Shown: positions 1 through 8,743 of the stretch, piece after piece | Position numbering within the stretch: the first letter of the stretch is position 1 | Layout of the letters: every line of letters starts with the position of its first letter | Assembly: GCA_963807925.1 (NCBI GenBank) | Contig: CAWEDP010000002.1 | Coordinates: forward strand, 2,170,001 to 2,234,000 | Length of the DNA: 64,000 nucleotides | Source of the DNA: CAWEDP01 sp963807925 | Lineage (GTDB): Bacteria; Acidobacteriota; Vicinamibacteria; Vicinamibacterales; CAVVIG01 | Reading direction: 5' to 3' | Notes under the pieces: model-generated | What the model was told of the DNA's origin: nothing | The model's input: the letters and a program-made list of their open reading frames with translations, nothing else | Database searches by the model: none | Translations under genes and position numbers: made by a program

Positions 1-906
1 CAGGTTCCTCAGCGTGGCGTCGAAGGCGCCCGGCGTCGGCTTGCCCTCGTCGATGTAGAAGGTGCCGCCGTTGTAGAGCGCGATGCCGAAATTGTGGTTG
101 CCGCCAGCCGTGTGATTCCAGGGCAGCCAGTCGCAGAGAACCGGCGGCTCGTCGGCCAGAAAGGCCATGACGCTCAGAATCATCGCCTGATTCGAGCAGA
201 GCATCCGCTGCGTGTTGATGACGCCCTTGGGCCGGCCGGTGGAACCCGACGTGAACAGCACCTTGGCGATGGTGTCGGGACCGACCTGCGCGCGCGCCTC
301 GGCGACGAGCGGCGTCACCGGCGTCGCCTCGGAATCGCCGAGCCAGGTCGCCGGCAGCCGGGTGGGACGCGACCGCGACACCACGAGCTCGACCCCGGCG
401 GGCAGGACGCTCCGGAGTGCCCGCTCGAACGCGGCCCCATCGGCGGCAAACACCATGTGCGGCTGCAGGCGCTCGACAACGTATCCGAGCGTCCCGTACT
501 CACGGGCTTGCAACGAATAGGCCGGCGCAATCGGCGCGTACGTCACCCCGGCGTACATCGCCGCCAGCCCCAGCAGCCCGTGCTCGACGCTGTTGCCGGA
601 GAGAATCGCGAGCGGCCGGTCAGCCGACAGTCCCCGATCGAGGAGCGCCTGTGCGAGAGGACGCACCCGTGCCAGGGCGGCGGCGTAAGTCACCGTTTCC
701 CAGCCGCCGGCGTCGTTGCGCTGCGCGAGAAAGACGCGATCGGGAGCCACGGCGGCCCAGTGCTCGAGGCGCTCGGTCATCCGCTGTGGGTACGGGCCCA
801 ACGGATCCCGCGCAGCCATGTACACCGCGTCGCCGTCGCCGCGACCGACAACGATCGGAAAGGCGTTGAGCCGAACCGGCCGCATCCGCCGGGAGGACAC
901 TGCCAT
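1..906 (-). CDS. fcs: feruloyl-CoA synthase (AMP-binding), 3' end beyond window
   Basis: ATP-dependent CoA ligase that would activate ferulate or related hydroxycinnamates in the cytoplasm. The first 302 codons are present, from an ATG at 906, and the frame runs open off the window edge. The AMP-binding P-loop TSGSTGRPKG is at about residue 217. Downstream is DWLPWNHTAGGNHNFG, followed by a LYNGGTFYIDEGKPTP segment that I know from feruloyl-CoA synthases rather than general acyl-CoA ligases. It is the last visible gene of a minus-strand run, 12 nt after the hydratase/dehydrogenase and downstream of a feruloyl esterase, which supports hydroxycinnamate as substrate. Substrate identity is inference; the superfamily is certain. 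Confidence 0.86.
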   Translation of the reverse strand, partial: MAVSSRRMRPVRLNAFPIVVGRGDGDAVYMAARDPLGPYPQRMTERLEHWAAVAPDRVFLAQRNDAGGWETVTYAAALARVRPLAQALLDRGLSADRPLAILSGNSVEHGLLGLAAMYAGVTYAPIAPAYSLQAREYGTLGYVVERLQPHMVFAADGAAFERALRSVLPAGVELVVSRSRPTRLPATWLGDSEATPVTPLVAEARAQVGPDTIAKVLFTSGSTGRPKGVINTQRMLCSNQAMILSVMAFLADEPPVLCDWLPWNHTAGGNHNFGIALYNGGTFYIDEGKPTPGAFDATLRNL

Positions 907-918
907 GCCGCCCGCGCC

Positions 919-3057
919 TCAGGTCCCCGCTTCGACGGCGGGCGGACGGGCCGCGTCGAGATCGGCGAAGGTCATGTTGTCTCTGGCCATGCGGACGAGG
1001 AGCGGCGCGGGCGTCCATCGTGGCCCGAGGGCGCGGTGAAAGGCCGCGATGCGCTCGAGGATGGACGGCAGTCCCACCGTGTCGGCGAAGAACATGGGCC
1101 CGCCGCGGAACGCGGGAAACCCGTACCCGGTCAGATAGATGACGTCGATGTCGCTTGCGCGGGTGGCGATGCCCTCCTCGAGCACGCGCGCCCCTTCGTT
1201 GATCAGCGCATAAATCGTGCGCTCGCGGATTTCGTCGTCGCCGATCGACCGCCGGTGGATGCTGGCGTCCCTCGCCACCCGCTCGATGAGCGCGGTCACC
1301 TCGGGATCGGGGATCGGCTTCCGGTCCTCGTAGCGGTACCAGCCTTTGCCGCTCTTCTGTCCGAGCCGCCCCTGCTCGACGAGCGCGTCGGCGACGAGCG
1401 GTCTGCGCACCGCTGGATCTTCGAACTGATGCAGCTCCTGCCTCACGCGCCACGCGACGTCGAGGCCGCTCATGTCGTCGACGGCGAAAATGCCCATTGC
1501 CATCCCGAAGTCGGTGAGCACGCGGTCCACCTGCTCCGGCGTGGCGCCCTCTTCGACCAGGAACTGCGCCTCGTACATGTACGGAAACATCATCCGGTTC
1601 CCGACGAAGCCGGGCCCGTTGCCGACGACGACGCCCACCTTGCCGAGCCGCTTGGCAAACGCGAGCGCGGTCGCGAGCACGCTGGTGCCGGTGGCGCGGC
1701 CGCGGACGATTTCGAGCAGCCGCATCACGTGAGCCGGGCTGAAGAAATGGAGCCCCACGACGGAGGCCGGCCGGCCGGTCGCGGCGGCAAGCTGATCGAC
1801 GTCCAGCGTGGAGGTGTTCGTGGCCAGCACACAGCCGGGCTGCGCGGCCGCGTCGAGCGCGGCGAACACCTGCTTCTTCAGGGCCAGGTTCTCGAACACC
1901 GCCTCGATCACGAGGTCGGCAGCGGCGACCGCCTCGTAGCCGACCGCCGTCGAGATCCGTCGCATCCGCAGCGCGGCTTCGTCGGCGGACAACCGGCCGC
2001 GGTGCACCGAGCCGTCGTAATTGCGCTGAATGGCCGAGGTGCCCCAATCGAGCGCCTCCTGATTGACGTCGATGAGCGTCGCCCGCAGCCCCGCATTGGC
2101 GCACGCGGCCGCGATGCCGCTGCCCATCGTCCCGGCCCCGACGATGGCGACCGTGGCGATGTCGGCCGCGCGCGCCTCCTTCGGCACGTCGGGCACCCTG
2201 GCGACGCCGCGCTCGGCAAAGAAGGCGTGCATCAGCGCCTTCGCCTGCGGAGAGTGGAGGCACCTCTCCAGAATCCGCCGCTCCTGCCGGCAGCCTTCGT
2301 CGAATGGCAGCGTCGCGGCCGCTTCAATCGCGTCCACCACGGCGAGCGGCGCCTCCATGTGGCGCCGCGTCCTGCGGGCGGTCTCGCGGCCCGCGGCCAG
2401 GAGCGCGGCGTTCTCGCCCGGCGTGCCCAGCTTGTCGGCGCGGTCGCGGGTCTTCGGCGGGCGCGATCCGCTCGCCACGACCTCGCGCGCGAACGCCATG
2501 GCGGCCTGCGCCAGATCGCCGGCCACGATGCGATCGACCAGGCCTGCAGCCAGCGCCTCCGACGAGGACATCGGCTTGCCCGACACGCACATCTCGATCG
2601 CCCTGGCGACGCCGACCAGACGGGTGAGCCGCTGCGTGCCCTCGGCTCCGGGGATGATGCCGAGGTTGACCTCCGGCTGCCCCAGGCGCGCGTCGGGGGT
2701 CGCCAGGCGGTAGTGCCCTGCCATGGCCAATTCGAGTCCGCCCCCCAGAGCGGCTCCATGGATCGCCATCACGATCGGCTTCGGGCAGTCCTCGATCCGC
2801 TGAAGCAGGCCGTGCATCTCGGGCGGGACGGCGGCGCCGCGCGCCGCCTGTTCGAGCTCCTTGATATCGGCGCCGGCGACGAAGGTTCGACCCGCCGCGA
2901 CGACGACGATCGCTTCGACCTCCGGGTCGCGTTCGGCGCGTGCCAGGGCGGCCGCGAGTCCGTCGACGACCGCAGTGCTCAGCGCGTTAACGGGGGGATT
3001 GTCGATACGAATGGAGGCGACGCCGCTCAGAGCGCTCGTGGTGATGTATTCGGGCAT
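919..3057 (-). CDS. enoyl-CoA hydratase / 3-hydroxyacyl-CoA dehydrogenase fusion
   Basis: A 712-residue bifunctional beta-oxidation enzyme: crotonase domain at residues 1-190, then an NAD-binding 3-hydroxyacyl-CoA dehydrogenase from about 300 and two C-terminal dehydrogenase domains. Both crotonase glutamates are visible (GGGLEL near 108, GQPEVNLG near 130). The Rossmann motif is VGAGTMGSG near 302 and the catalytic His sits in HFFSPAHVM. I chose the ATG at 3057 (MPEYITTS) because the longer open frame upstream is arginine-rich and overlaps the esterase gene. Order and size match FadJ or peroxisomal-type multifunctional enzymes. Placed between feruloyl esterase and feruloyl-CoA synthase genes, it probably shortens the side chain of hydroxycinnamoyl-CoA by beta-oxidation rather than retro-aldol cleavage; that role is inferred. 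Confidence 0.9.
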   Translation of the reverse strand: MPEYITTSALSGVASIRIDNPPVNALSTAVVDGLAAALARAERDPEVEAIVVVAAGRTFVAGADIKELEQAARGAAVPPEMHGLLQRIEDCPKPIVMAIHGAALGGGLELAMAGHYRLATPDARLGQPEVNLGIIPGAEGTQRLTRLVGVARAIEMCVSGKPMSSSEALAAGLVDRIVAGDLAQAAMAFAREVVASGSRPPKTRDRADKLGTPGENAALLAAGRETARRTRRHMEAPLAVVDAIEAAATLPFDEGCRQERRILERCLHSPQAKALMHAFFAERGVARVPDVPKEARAADIATVAIVGAGTMGSGIAAACANAGLRATLIDVNQEALDWGTSAIQRNYDGSVHRGRLSADEAALRMRRISTAVGYEAVAAADLVIEAVFENLALKKQVFAALDAAAQPGCVLATNTSTLDVDQLAAATGRPASVVGLHFFSPAHVMRLLEIVRGRATGTSVLATALAFAKRLGKVGVVVGNGPGFVGNRMMFPYMYEAQFLVEEGATPEQVDRVLTDFGMAMGIFAVDDMSGLDVAWRVRQELHQFEDPAVRRPLVADALVEQGRLGQKSGKGWYRYEDRKPIPDPEVTALIERVARDASIHRRSIGDDEIRERTIYALINEGARVLEEGIATRASDIDVIYLTGYGFPAFRGGPMFFADTVGLPSILERIAAFHRALGPRWTPAPLLVRMARDNMTFADLDAARPPAVEAGT

Positions 3058-3061
3058 GTTG

Positions 3062-4855
3062 TCATTGACACGCGAAACTGTCCGCGCTCTCGAGACTGCC
3101 GGTCCCTTTGTATCGCGCCACTTTCGGATAGGGGCACAGCGGTCTGGCGCGCCCGGGCCACGGCGTCGACGCGCGCGCCGTCGCAACGATCCGATCGGGC
3201 GCGGTGCCGTGTTCGACCCACTCGACCAGCGCGCCGAACGCGTCGAACTGATCGGTGGACGGTCCGCCGCCGCAGTGATTCATGCCGGGGACGGCGAACA
3301 GCCGCGCGAACTCCGCGGCGCGGCCGCCGTTCGCGCGGTTGACATCGTCCCACCAGCTCACCGTATCGAGAATCGAGAACACCGGATCGCTGACGCCGTG
3401 CACCAGAATCAGGCGGCCCCCGCGGCCACGGAACGCCGCGAGGTCGGTCGAATCGGCCTTCATGAACTCCAATGCCGACTGGCGATACGCGTCGGTCGTG
3501 TTCGCGAGCGCCTTGGGCGCCACATCCATGTCGAAGCCCAGCGAATAGGCGGCCGCCCCGCCGTCGTTCATCGAGACCGGAACGGGAGGCGTCACGAAGA
3601 CCGACGGCAGCGCGCTCGCGCCCAGCGTCAGGTTGAGGGCCGAGTTCACCGGGGCGCCCGGTGCGCCGAGCTTCCACACACGCCAGCCCTGGTTGTAGGC
3701 GTTGGCGGTCTTGCCCCCGATGCCGGCGTCCCAGGGCCAGGGCGCGTAGAGCGATTCGCCGCGTGAGGTCCGTGCGCCGCCGAAGACCTTCTCGAGCGCC
3801 GCGACCTGCGGAGAGGAGAGGCACGAAGGGGTCTTGGCGCCGAGGCAGGTCGCCGCGGCGAGCGCGGGCCTCACCGCCGGGCCCGTGCACGCGGTGAAGC
3901 GCTGAATCAGGCCGTCGGCGGCGCCGTCGAGCGCGTCGCACGAGGCCAACACGGCCCGCGACACGAGCAGCAGATCGTCGTCGGTGAAGGCCGCGCTGAT
4001 CAACGGCTGCCCGTTCGCATCGACGACGCCCATCCCGCGCGCCACGACGGCGAAGGCCTGACTGTCCCACGCCTCCGCGACCGCCGCGCGCGGCAGCCGG
4101 AAGCCCGGTGAGCACGCCAGGACGCCATCGAACTCGTCGGGAAACCGCTGCGAGACCATCATCGCTTCGCGGCCGCCCTCCGAGCAGCCCACGTAGTACG
4201 ACCTGGCGGCCGGCCGGCCGTAGTAGGCGGCAATCATCGCCTTGGCGACGCGCGTCACTTCGCCGTACGAGTGGTAGCCGAAATCGACCCGGGCCTGCGG
4301 ATCGAATCCGAACGCCTCGATCCCGCCGCGCTGCGGGTTGGCGTTGGTGCGGTTGTCATGCCCCGAGTCCTGAGAGACGACGGCGTACCCGAGGGCCAGC
4401 GCGACGGTCGGCTGCTGGCCCTGCAGCGCTCCCAGCGCGTCGCCGACCGTGCCGTTGCTGCCGCCGCCTCCCTGGAAGAAGAAGCGGCCGTTCCAGTCCG
4501 CGGGCAGCCGCAGGCGGAAATTGATCGCGTACGACTGGCCGTCGATGCCGGTGCGCTCGTCGAGCTTGCCCACGATCTCGCAATGCTCCGGGAGCGCCGG
4601 CGTGGGCCCACCTCGTCCTCTGGCCGGTTGCGGGCCGGTCGCCGGATTCATCATGGCGGCGGTCACGACCGTCGTGGCGTTGGGCAGCGCGCCGGCCAGC
4701 GACGCCGGAGCGCAGCGCGCCGCCGGCACACGTCCGGCTGCCTGGCGCGGGTTCGGGGCCTGCGCCGCCAAGGTTGCGATCGCCAGCGCCGCGGGCGCCA
4801 GCGTCAAGACCGCTGCCGAGCCGGTCGTTCTCGTGCCCACCTCAACCCCTGACAT
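3062..4855 (-). CDS. tannase/feruloyl esterase family protein, exported
   Basis: A 597-residue esterase of the fungal tannase/feruloyl esterase family, expected to release ferulate or gallate-type acids outside the cytoplasm. The ATG at 4855 gives a short polar stretch, then a hydrophobic segment (residues 12-30) typical of a signal peptide. The family's CS-D-HC signature is complete: nucleophile Ser in GCSEGG near 223, Asp in HGVSDPVFS near 490, His in GMNHCGGGP near 528. The Cys next to the Ser and the Cys next to the His would form the usual disulfide. It is the first gene of the operon, 4 nt upstream of the hydratase/dehydrogenase. Whether the ester is a feruloyl-polysaccharide or a tannin cannot be told from sequence. 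Confidence 0.9.
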   Translation of the reverse strand: MSGVEVGTRTTGSAAVLTLAPAALAIATLAAQAPNPRQAAGRVPAARCAPASLAGALPNATTVVTAAMMNPATGPQPARGRGGPTPALPEHCEIVGKLDERTGIDGQSYAINFRLRLPADWNGRFFFQGGGGSNGTVGDALGALQGQQPTVALALGYAVVSQDSGHDNRTNANPQRGGIEAFGFDPQARVDFGYHSYGEVTRVAKAMIAAYYGRPAARSYYVGCSEGGREAMMVSQRFPDEFDGVLACSPGFRLPRAAVAEAWDSQAFAVVARGMGVVDANGQPLISAAFTDDDLLLVSRAVLASCDALDGAADGLIQRFTACTGPAVRPALAAATCLGAKTPSCLSSPQVAALEKVFGGARTSRGESLYAPWPWDAGIGGKTANAYNQGWRVWKLGAPGAPVNSALNLTLGASALPSVFVTPPVPVSMNDGGAAAYSLGFDMDVAPKALANTTDAYRQSALEFMKADSTDLAAFRGRGGRLILVHGVSDPVFSILDTVSWWDDVNRANGGRAAEFARLFAVPGMNHCGGGPSTDQFDAFGALVEWVEHGTAPDRIVATARASTPWPGRARPLCPYPKVARYKGTGSLESADSFACQ

Positions 4856-4920
4856 TACGCCAAGCACCGCCCGCGTGGCGCAGGATGACACAATACTCCG
4901 AAATTTGACGCGCCTTTGAC

Positions 4921-4926
4921 AGGAGG
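4921..4926 (+). promoter_or_regulatory. Shine-Dalgarno site deciding a GTG start
   Basis: A consensus AGGAGG lies 6 nt before the GTG at 4933. It is unusually strong for this window and fixes the start of the FkbM methyltransferase at GTG rather than at a later ATG. Confidence 0.7.
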
Positions 4927-4932
4927 CCGCCG

Positions 4933-5751
4933 GTGAGCCGCTTCGATCGCGCGTGGGGCCTTGCCCGCTCGATCGCGATCTATCACGCGATTCCAGGTCG
5001 CCATCGCCGTCTGAAGCGGTTCTACGCTGATTTCCTTCGGCCGGGCGATCTCGTGTTCGATATCGGCGCGCACGCCGGCAATCACCTTCGCGCGATGGCG
5101 GCGCTCGGCTGCCGCGTCGTCGCGCTCGAGCCGCAGCCGGATTACGCACGGCTCCTGCGCGCCTGGTTCGCCGCGTCTCCCGACGTCGTCGTGGTCGAGG
5201 CGGCGGCGGCGGCCGCGCGAGGAACGGCGCAGCTGTCGATCAGCGACCGCACGCCGACCGTGACGACGCTCGCCAGCGACTGGCGGGACCGGCGCGCCAG
5301 CGATCCGGAGTTCGCGAGGGTTCGCTGGAACCGTCCGCTCGAGGTCGACACGACGACCCTCGACGCGCTGATCGAGCGCTTCGGACGGCCGGCGTTCGTC
5401 AAGATCGACGTGGAAGGCAGCGAGCCCGACGTGCTCGCCGGGTTGACGACGGCCGTGCCCGCGCTGGCGTTCGAGTACTTACCGCGCGCGCTCGAGCACG
5501 CCGCGGCCTGCGTCGGCCGGCTGGCGACGCTCGGCGCCTACGCCTTCAACTGGTCCGTTGCCGAAACCTATTCGTGGCAGAGCAGCGAGTGGTTGAGCGG
5601 CGGCGACCTGCTGGCGTCGCTGCGCGCACCGGCGGCCCGCCGGCGATCCGGCGACGTCTATGCCCGCCTGAACGCGCAGTCGCACGCCATCCGGGGTGTC
5701 GGGGTTCACGGCGGAGCCGCTCCCGACGCCGCAACCGATGGGGCTCGATAA
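4933..5751 (+). CDS. FkbM family SAM-dependent methyltransferase
   Basis: A 272-residue soluble methyltransferase of the FkbM family, which usually O-methylates sugars or polyketide-type hydroxyls. SAM motif I is VFDIGAHAGNH near residue 40, followed by the acidic ribose-binding residue in ALEPQPDY. The family-typical FVKIDVEGSEPDVLAGL is near 156-172. The GTG start has a consensus ribosome binding site. It is divergent from the feruloyl esterase operon and 44 nt upstream of the RibD_C gene on the same strand, so it may belong to the biosynthetic cluster that follows. The acceptor is unknown. Confidence 0.85.
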   Translation: MSRFDRAWGLARSIAIYHAIPGRHRRLKRFYADFLRPGDLVFDIGAHAGNHLRAMAALGCRVVALEPQPDYARLLRAWFAASPDVVVVEAAAAAARGTAQLSISDRTPTVTTLASDWRDRRASDPEFARVRWNRPLEVDTTTLDALIERFGRPAFVKIDVEGSEPDVLAGLTTAVPALAFEYLPRALEHAAACVGRLATLGAYAFNWSVAETYSWQSSEWLSGGDLLASLRAPAARRRSGDVYARLNAQSHAIRGVGVHGGAAPDAATDGAR

Positions 5752-5795
5752 CCCACAACCCGTCAGTTTGGTGTCGAGTACAATCAGGCCCACCC

Positions 5796-6788
5796 ATGCA
5801 TGGGCAGATCGATACCGCCGCCCCGCGGATATCCGACCGAAGCGCCGCCCTGGAGATGGCGTGGAACATCGTGCGCGCCGCGGCGGACAGGGCCGAGACT
5901 CTGTCGCGTGCGACCGAACCGGTCGCGTTTGCGATCAGCGGAAACGGGGCGGCGCGCGCGGTGGCCTGCGACGATCCGGACGCGGTGCTGGCGTGGCAGC
6001 CCGGCCGCGGATGGCGCGCGCTGCTGCCGCCCGACGATGCGCGGTTCGCGCTGGTCGATCTGTACCTGCCGATTTGCGGGGCCAACTCGACGCGTCCGGC
6101 GACCATCGGTCACCTTGGGCAGAGCCTCGACGGATTCATCGCGACGCACAGCGGCGAATCGCGCTGGGTGACCGGGCACGAAAACATCCTGCACCTGCAT
6201 CGTCTGCGTGCGCTGTGCGACGCGGTCGTCGTGGGCGCCGAAACGGTGGCCGCGGACGATCCGCTGCTCACCACGCGACTGGTGAGAGGGCCCAATCCGC
6301 TGCGCGTGGTCATCGATCCCCGCCGGCGGCTCGGCAGTCATCACCAGGTCTTCACCGACACTTCGGCCGACACGCTGTATGTCTGCGGCCGCGGCCTCAC
6401 GTCGGTCGGCGAGCGCCGCTTCGGATGCGCGACCGTCGCGGGCATCGAGGATACGACGGACGGCCTGGACATCGCGGCGCTGATGCAGCTGCTGCGGGCC
6501 CGCGGATGCGCGCGCGTGTTCGTGGAGGGCGGCGGCATCACCGTATCCATGTTCCTGAAGGCCGAGCTGCTCGATCGGCTGCACGTCGCGATCGCGCCGC
6601 TCATCATCGGCGACGGCCGGCCGGCCATCCGCGTTCCCGCGCGGCCGATCCTCGACGAGTGCCGGCGGCCGCGGTACCGGGTGTTCCGAATGGGCGGCGA
6701 CGTGCTGTTCGACTGCGAGCTCGGGACGCGCGAGGACGACAGCCGGGCGCAGCCCGACGATCCGTCGCGGCTCAGCCGGATCATCTGA
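5796..6788 (+). CDS. RibD C-terminal domain reductase with N-terminal extension
   Basis: A 330-residue protein. Residues 1-105 match nothing I recognise. The rest is a RibD_C/dihydrofolate-reductase-like fold, which in riboflavin synthesis reduces the ribosylamino-pyrimidine with NADPH. Visible motifs are IGHLGQSLDGFIA near 106, VVVGAETVAADDPLLTTR near 150, the VVIDPRRRL strand, and the NADPH-binding segment VFVEGGGITVSMFL near 245. The RibD deaminase domain is absent. Start ATG 5796 follows a TACAAT hexamer at 5779-5784, so the leader could be very short. A stand-alone reductase next to a pterin-synthase-like gene suggests reduction of a GTP-derived pyrimidine or pterin, which is inference. 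Confidence 0.82.
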   Translation: MHGQIDTAAPRISDRSAALEMAWNIVRAAADRAETLSRATEPVAFAISGNGAARAVACDDPDAVLAWQPGRGWRALLPPDDARFALVDLYLPICGANSTRPATIGHLGQSLDGFIATHSGESRWVTGHENILHLHRLRALCDAVVVGAETVAADDPLLTTRLVRGPNPLRVVIDPRRRLGSHHQVFTDTSADTLYVCGRGLTSVGERRFGCATVAGIEDTTDGLDIAALMQLLRARGCARVFVEGGGITVSMFLKAELLDRLHVAIAPLIIGDGRPAIRVPARPILDECRRPRYRVFRMGGDVLFDCELGTREDDSRAQPDDPSRLSRII

Positions 6789-6833
6789 ACGAATCGGCGC
6801 CGGGGTCCGGCTCCAGCCTGGCCCGGCGGATTG

Positions 6834-7691
6834 TCATCGCCAGGCGGCCACGTCCTCGTGCCCGACGGAAATTCTCGAGTCGCCGCGATCGATGTGCGCG
6901 ACGCGACGGACCCGCCAGCCTTCAATCGACGCCGACCGTTCCGGTGCAATCGCGGCGGCGGCCGCCGCCCAGCCGTCCACCAGCTGGCGCTGCAGCCGCG
7001 CCATGTCGGGAGCGAGATCCCAATCGCTGCGTGCGACGGCCACGCGGTACCCGGCCGCCGCCAGAAGCGCGCGCACGCGACGAGCGGCCCGGGGACCGAG
7101 TGCCGCGCCGAGCCCCTTGTCGATCTGCTGATGACGGTTCACGAGCAGCCGAATCTGTTCGTCCTGATCGTCTTCAGGAAGACAGCTGCTCCGGCCGTCG
7201 TAGGTCAGCGCAAACAGGATGGCCGCGCGTGTCCGGCCGCATCGCCCGATCAAGTCGTGAAGCCAGCGTTCCGAGACCAGGTCGAGCCACGCCGACGCCG
7301 TCACGAGGCCACAACCGTCGAATGGCTCGGGGGTGAGCGCCTCGAGATCCATGCGACGGGTTTCAATGCCGTACATCCGTCCGTCGTGCAGCAGCACCAG
7401 CCGCGCGGCGCGGATGGCCGACTCGTAGCCTGCGCCGGCGGCCCATGCGCGAATCCGCGCCTGGGCCTCGTCGAGCAAGTCAGGATTCCGATCCACGAGA
7501 AGCCACGACTGTTCGGAGGGCAGAAGATCTGCGAGATACCGGAAGTTCGATCCGGTCCCCGCGGCGAGATCCAGCACACGAAGCGGGCGCCCCGCCAGCT
7601 CACCCGCCAGCGCGCGCGTCAGGGGAGCGGAGCGCGCCAGGGCGTCGGCGGGCTCGCGCAGCGCCAGCCATTCGGCGTCGAAGGCCATCAT
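6834..7691 (-). CDS. class I SAM-dependent methyltransferase
   Basis: A 285-residue Rossmann-fold methyltransferase. Motif I is VLDLAAGTGSNFRYLADLL near residues 38-56 and the acidic end of beta-2 is LLVDRNPDLLDEA. Motif IV reads GLVTASAWLDLVS. Its start overlaps the stop of the glycosyltransferase gene by 4 nt, and that gene overlaps the pterin-synthase-like gene the same way, so the three are translationally coupled. It converges with the RibD_C gene. The substrate is unknown; the context suggests a small pterin, pyrimidine or sugar-like intermediate. Confidence 0.85.
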   Translation of the reverse strand: MMAFDAEWLALREPADALARSAPLTRALAGELAGRPLRVLDLAAGTGSNFRYLADLLPSEQSWLLVDRNPDLLDEAQARIRAWAAGAGYESAIRAARLVLLHDGRMYGIETRRMDLEALTPEPFDGCGLVTASAWLDLVSERWLHDLIGRCGRTRAAILFALTYDGRSSCLPEDDQDEQIRLLVNRHQQIDKGLGAALGPRAARRVRALLAAAGYRVAVARSDWDLAPDMARLQRQLVDGWAAAAAAIAPERSASIEGWRVRRVAHIDRGDSRISVGHEDVAAWR

Positions 7692-8743
7692 CGGCCGGAC
7701 AACCGTTCCAGCACCTCACCAAGCCGCGCGGACGCGGATGGCCAGTCGGACAGTCCCGCGCGGGCGCGGCCCGCCCCATCGGACAGGCGGGCCCGGAACG
7801 CCGAATCGTCGAGGATTCGCGCCAGCGCGGCGGCCAACGCCTCGGCGTCATTGGGGGGCACGAGCACGCCGGCGTCATCGCCCACGAGATCGGCGATGGC
7901 ACCGGTCGCAGTGCTGACGACCGGCAGCCCGCGCGCCAGCGCTTCGGCCACCGCCATGCCGTATCCTTCGTACTCGGTCGGGCACACGAAGACGTCCGCG
8001 CGGTTGTAGTACGCGTCCACCGTGCCGGGAGCCGCGTCGCCGACGAGCGACACGCGATGGGTCAGCCCGGTCGCCTGCAACTGTCGGCGGAGACGCTCGA
8101 CGGTCGGCGGATCGCGATCGAGACTGCCGACGCAGCTCAGGTGCCAGCTTCGGTCCGCAACCGGGACGAGGGCGCGAACGAGCACCTCGTGCCGCTTCCG
8201 TGGCACGAGTGTCGCCACGCAGAGCAGTTCGGTCGGCCCTCCGTTCGATCCGATGGCGAGCGGTGCGGGGTCGGTCCCGGGCTCGACGACGGCGACGCGA
8301 TCCATCCTGACGCCGTAGCGGTCGAGCGCCGACGCGGTCGCGCGGCTCGTGACCACGATGTGAAAGGCGGCGGCGAGCGCGCGCCGCTCGCTGACGTAGA
8401 GATGCGCGGCCCGTTCGGGATCCAGGCCGGTCTCCGCCGCCAGCGGGTGGTGGACGACGGCCACCAGCCGCAGCCGCGCGGCCTCGCGCTCGACCACCTC
8501 CGGCATGGCCCCGAATGCGAGGCCGTCGACAAGGACCGTCGTCCCTCCGGCGATCGACCGCAGCGCTCGCGACGCGCCGGCGAGCGCTGTCTCGGTCGGC
8601 GCCGGGAAGCTGTCGTCGAGCTCAACGAGGGCCACGTTCCAGCCGCGGGCGCGCAACCCGGCTGCCATGCGCCGGTCGTACGCGTACCCGCCGGTCGCCG
8701 TGTCGAGACGACCCGGCACCATCAGGACGATCGATCCGTTCAC
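7688..8743 (-). CDS. glycosyltransferase family 4 protein
   Basis: A 351-residue GT-B retaining glycosyltransferase. The C-terminal Glycos_transf_1 domain shows VATLVPRKRHEVLVRAL near 177, VCPTEYEGYGMAVAEAL near 259 with the E-x7-E type nucleotide-sugar site, and GLPVVSTATGAIADLVGDD. The N-terminal domain has a glycine-rich GRLDTATGGYAYDRRMA loop near residue 11. No membrane segment is visible. It overlaps both neighbours by 4 nt. Neither sugar donor nor acceptor can be named. Because it is coupled to the methyltransferase and the pterin-synthase-like gene, a glycosylated small molecule is the simplest idea. Confidence 0.88.
   Translation of the reverse strand: MNGSIVLMVPGRLDTATGGYAYDRRMAAGLRARGWNVALVELDDSFPAPTETALAGASRALRSIAGGTTVLVDGLAFGAMPEVVEREAARLRLVAVVHHPLAAETGLDPERAAHLYVSERRALAAAFHIVVTSRATASALDRYGVRMDRVAVVEPGTDPAPLAIGSNGGPTELLCVATLVPRKRHEVLVRALVPVADRSWHLSCVGSLDRDPPTVERLRRQLQATGLTHRVSLVGDAAPGTVDAYYNRADVFVCPTEYEGYGMAVAEALARGLPVVSTATGAIADLVGDDAGVLVPPNDAEALAAALARILDDSAFRARLSDGAGRARAGLSDWPSASARLGEVLERLSGR

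Noticed and set aside
94..3342. Plus-strand open frame of over 1000 codons opposite the ferulate operon
   Set aside because: Arg/Gly/His-rich, no recognisable motif, and it is antisense to two proteins with complete catalytic signatures; it reflects high GC content.
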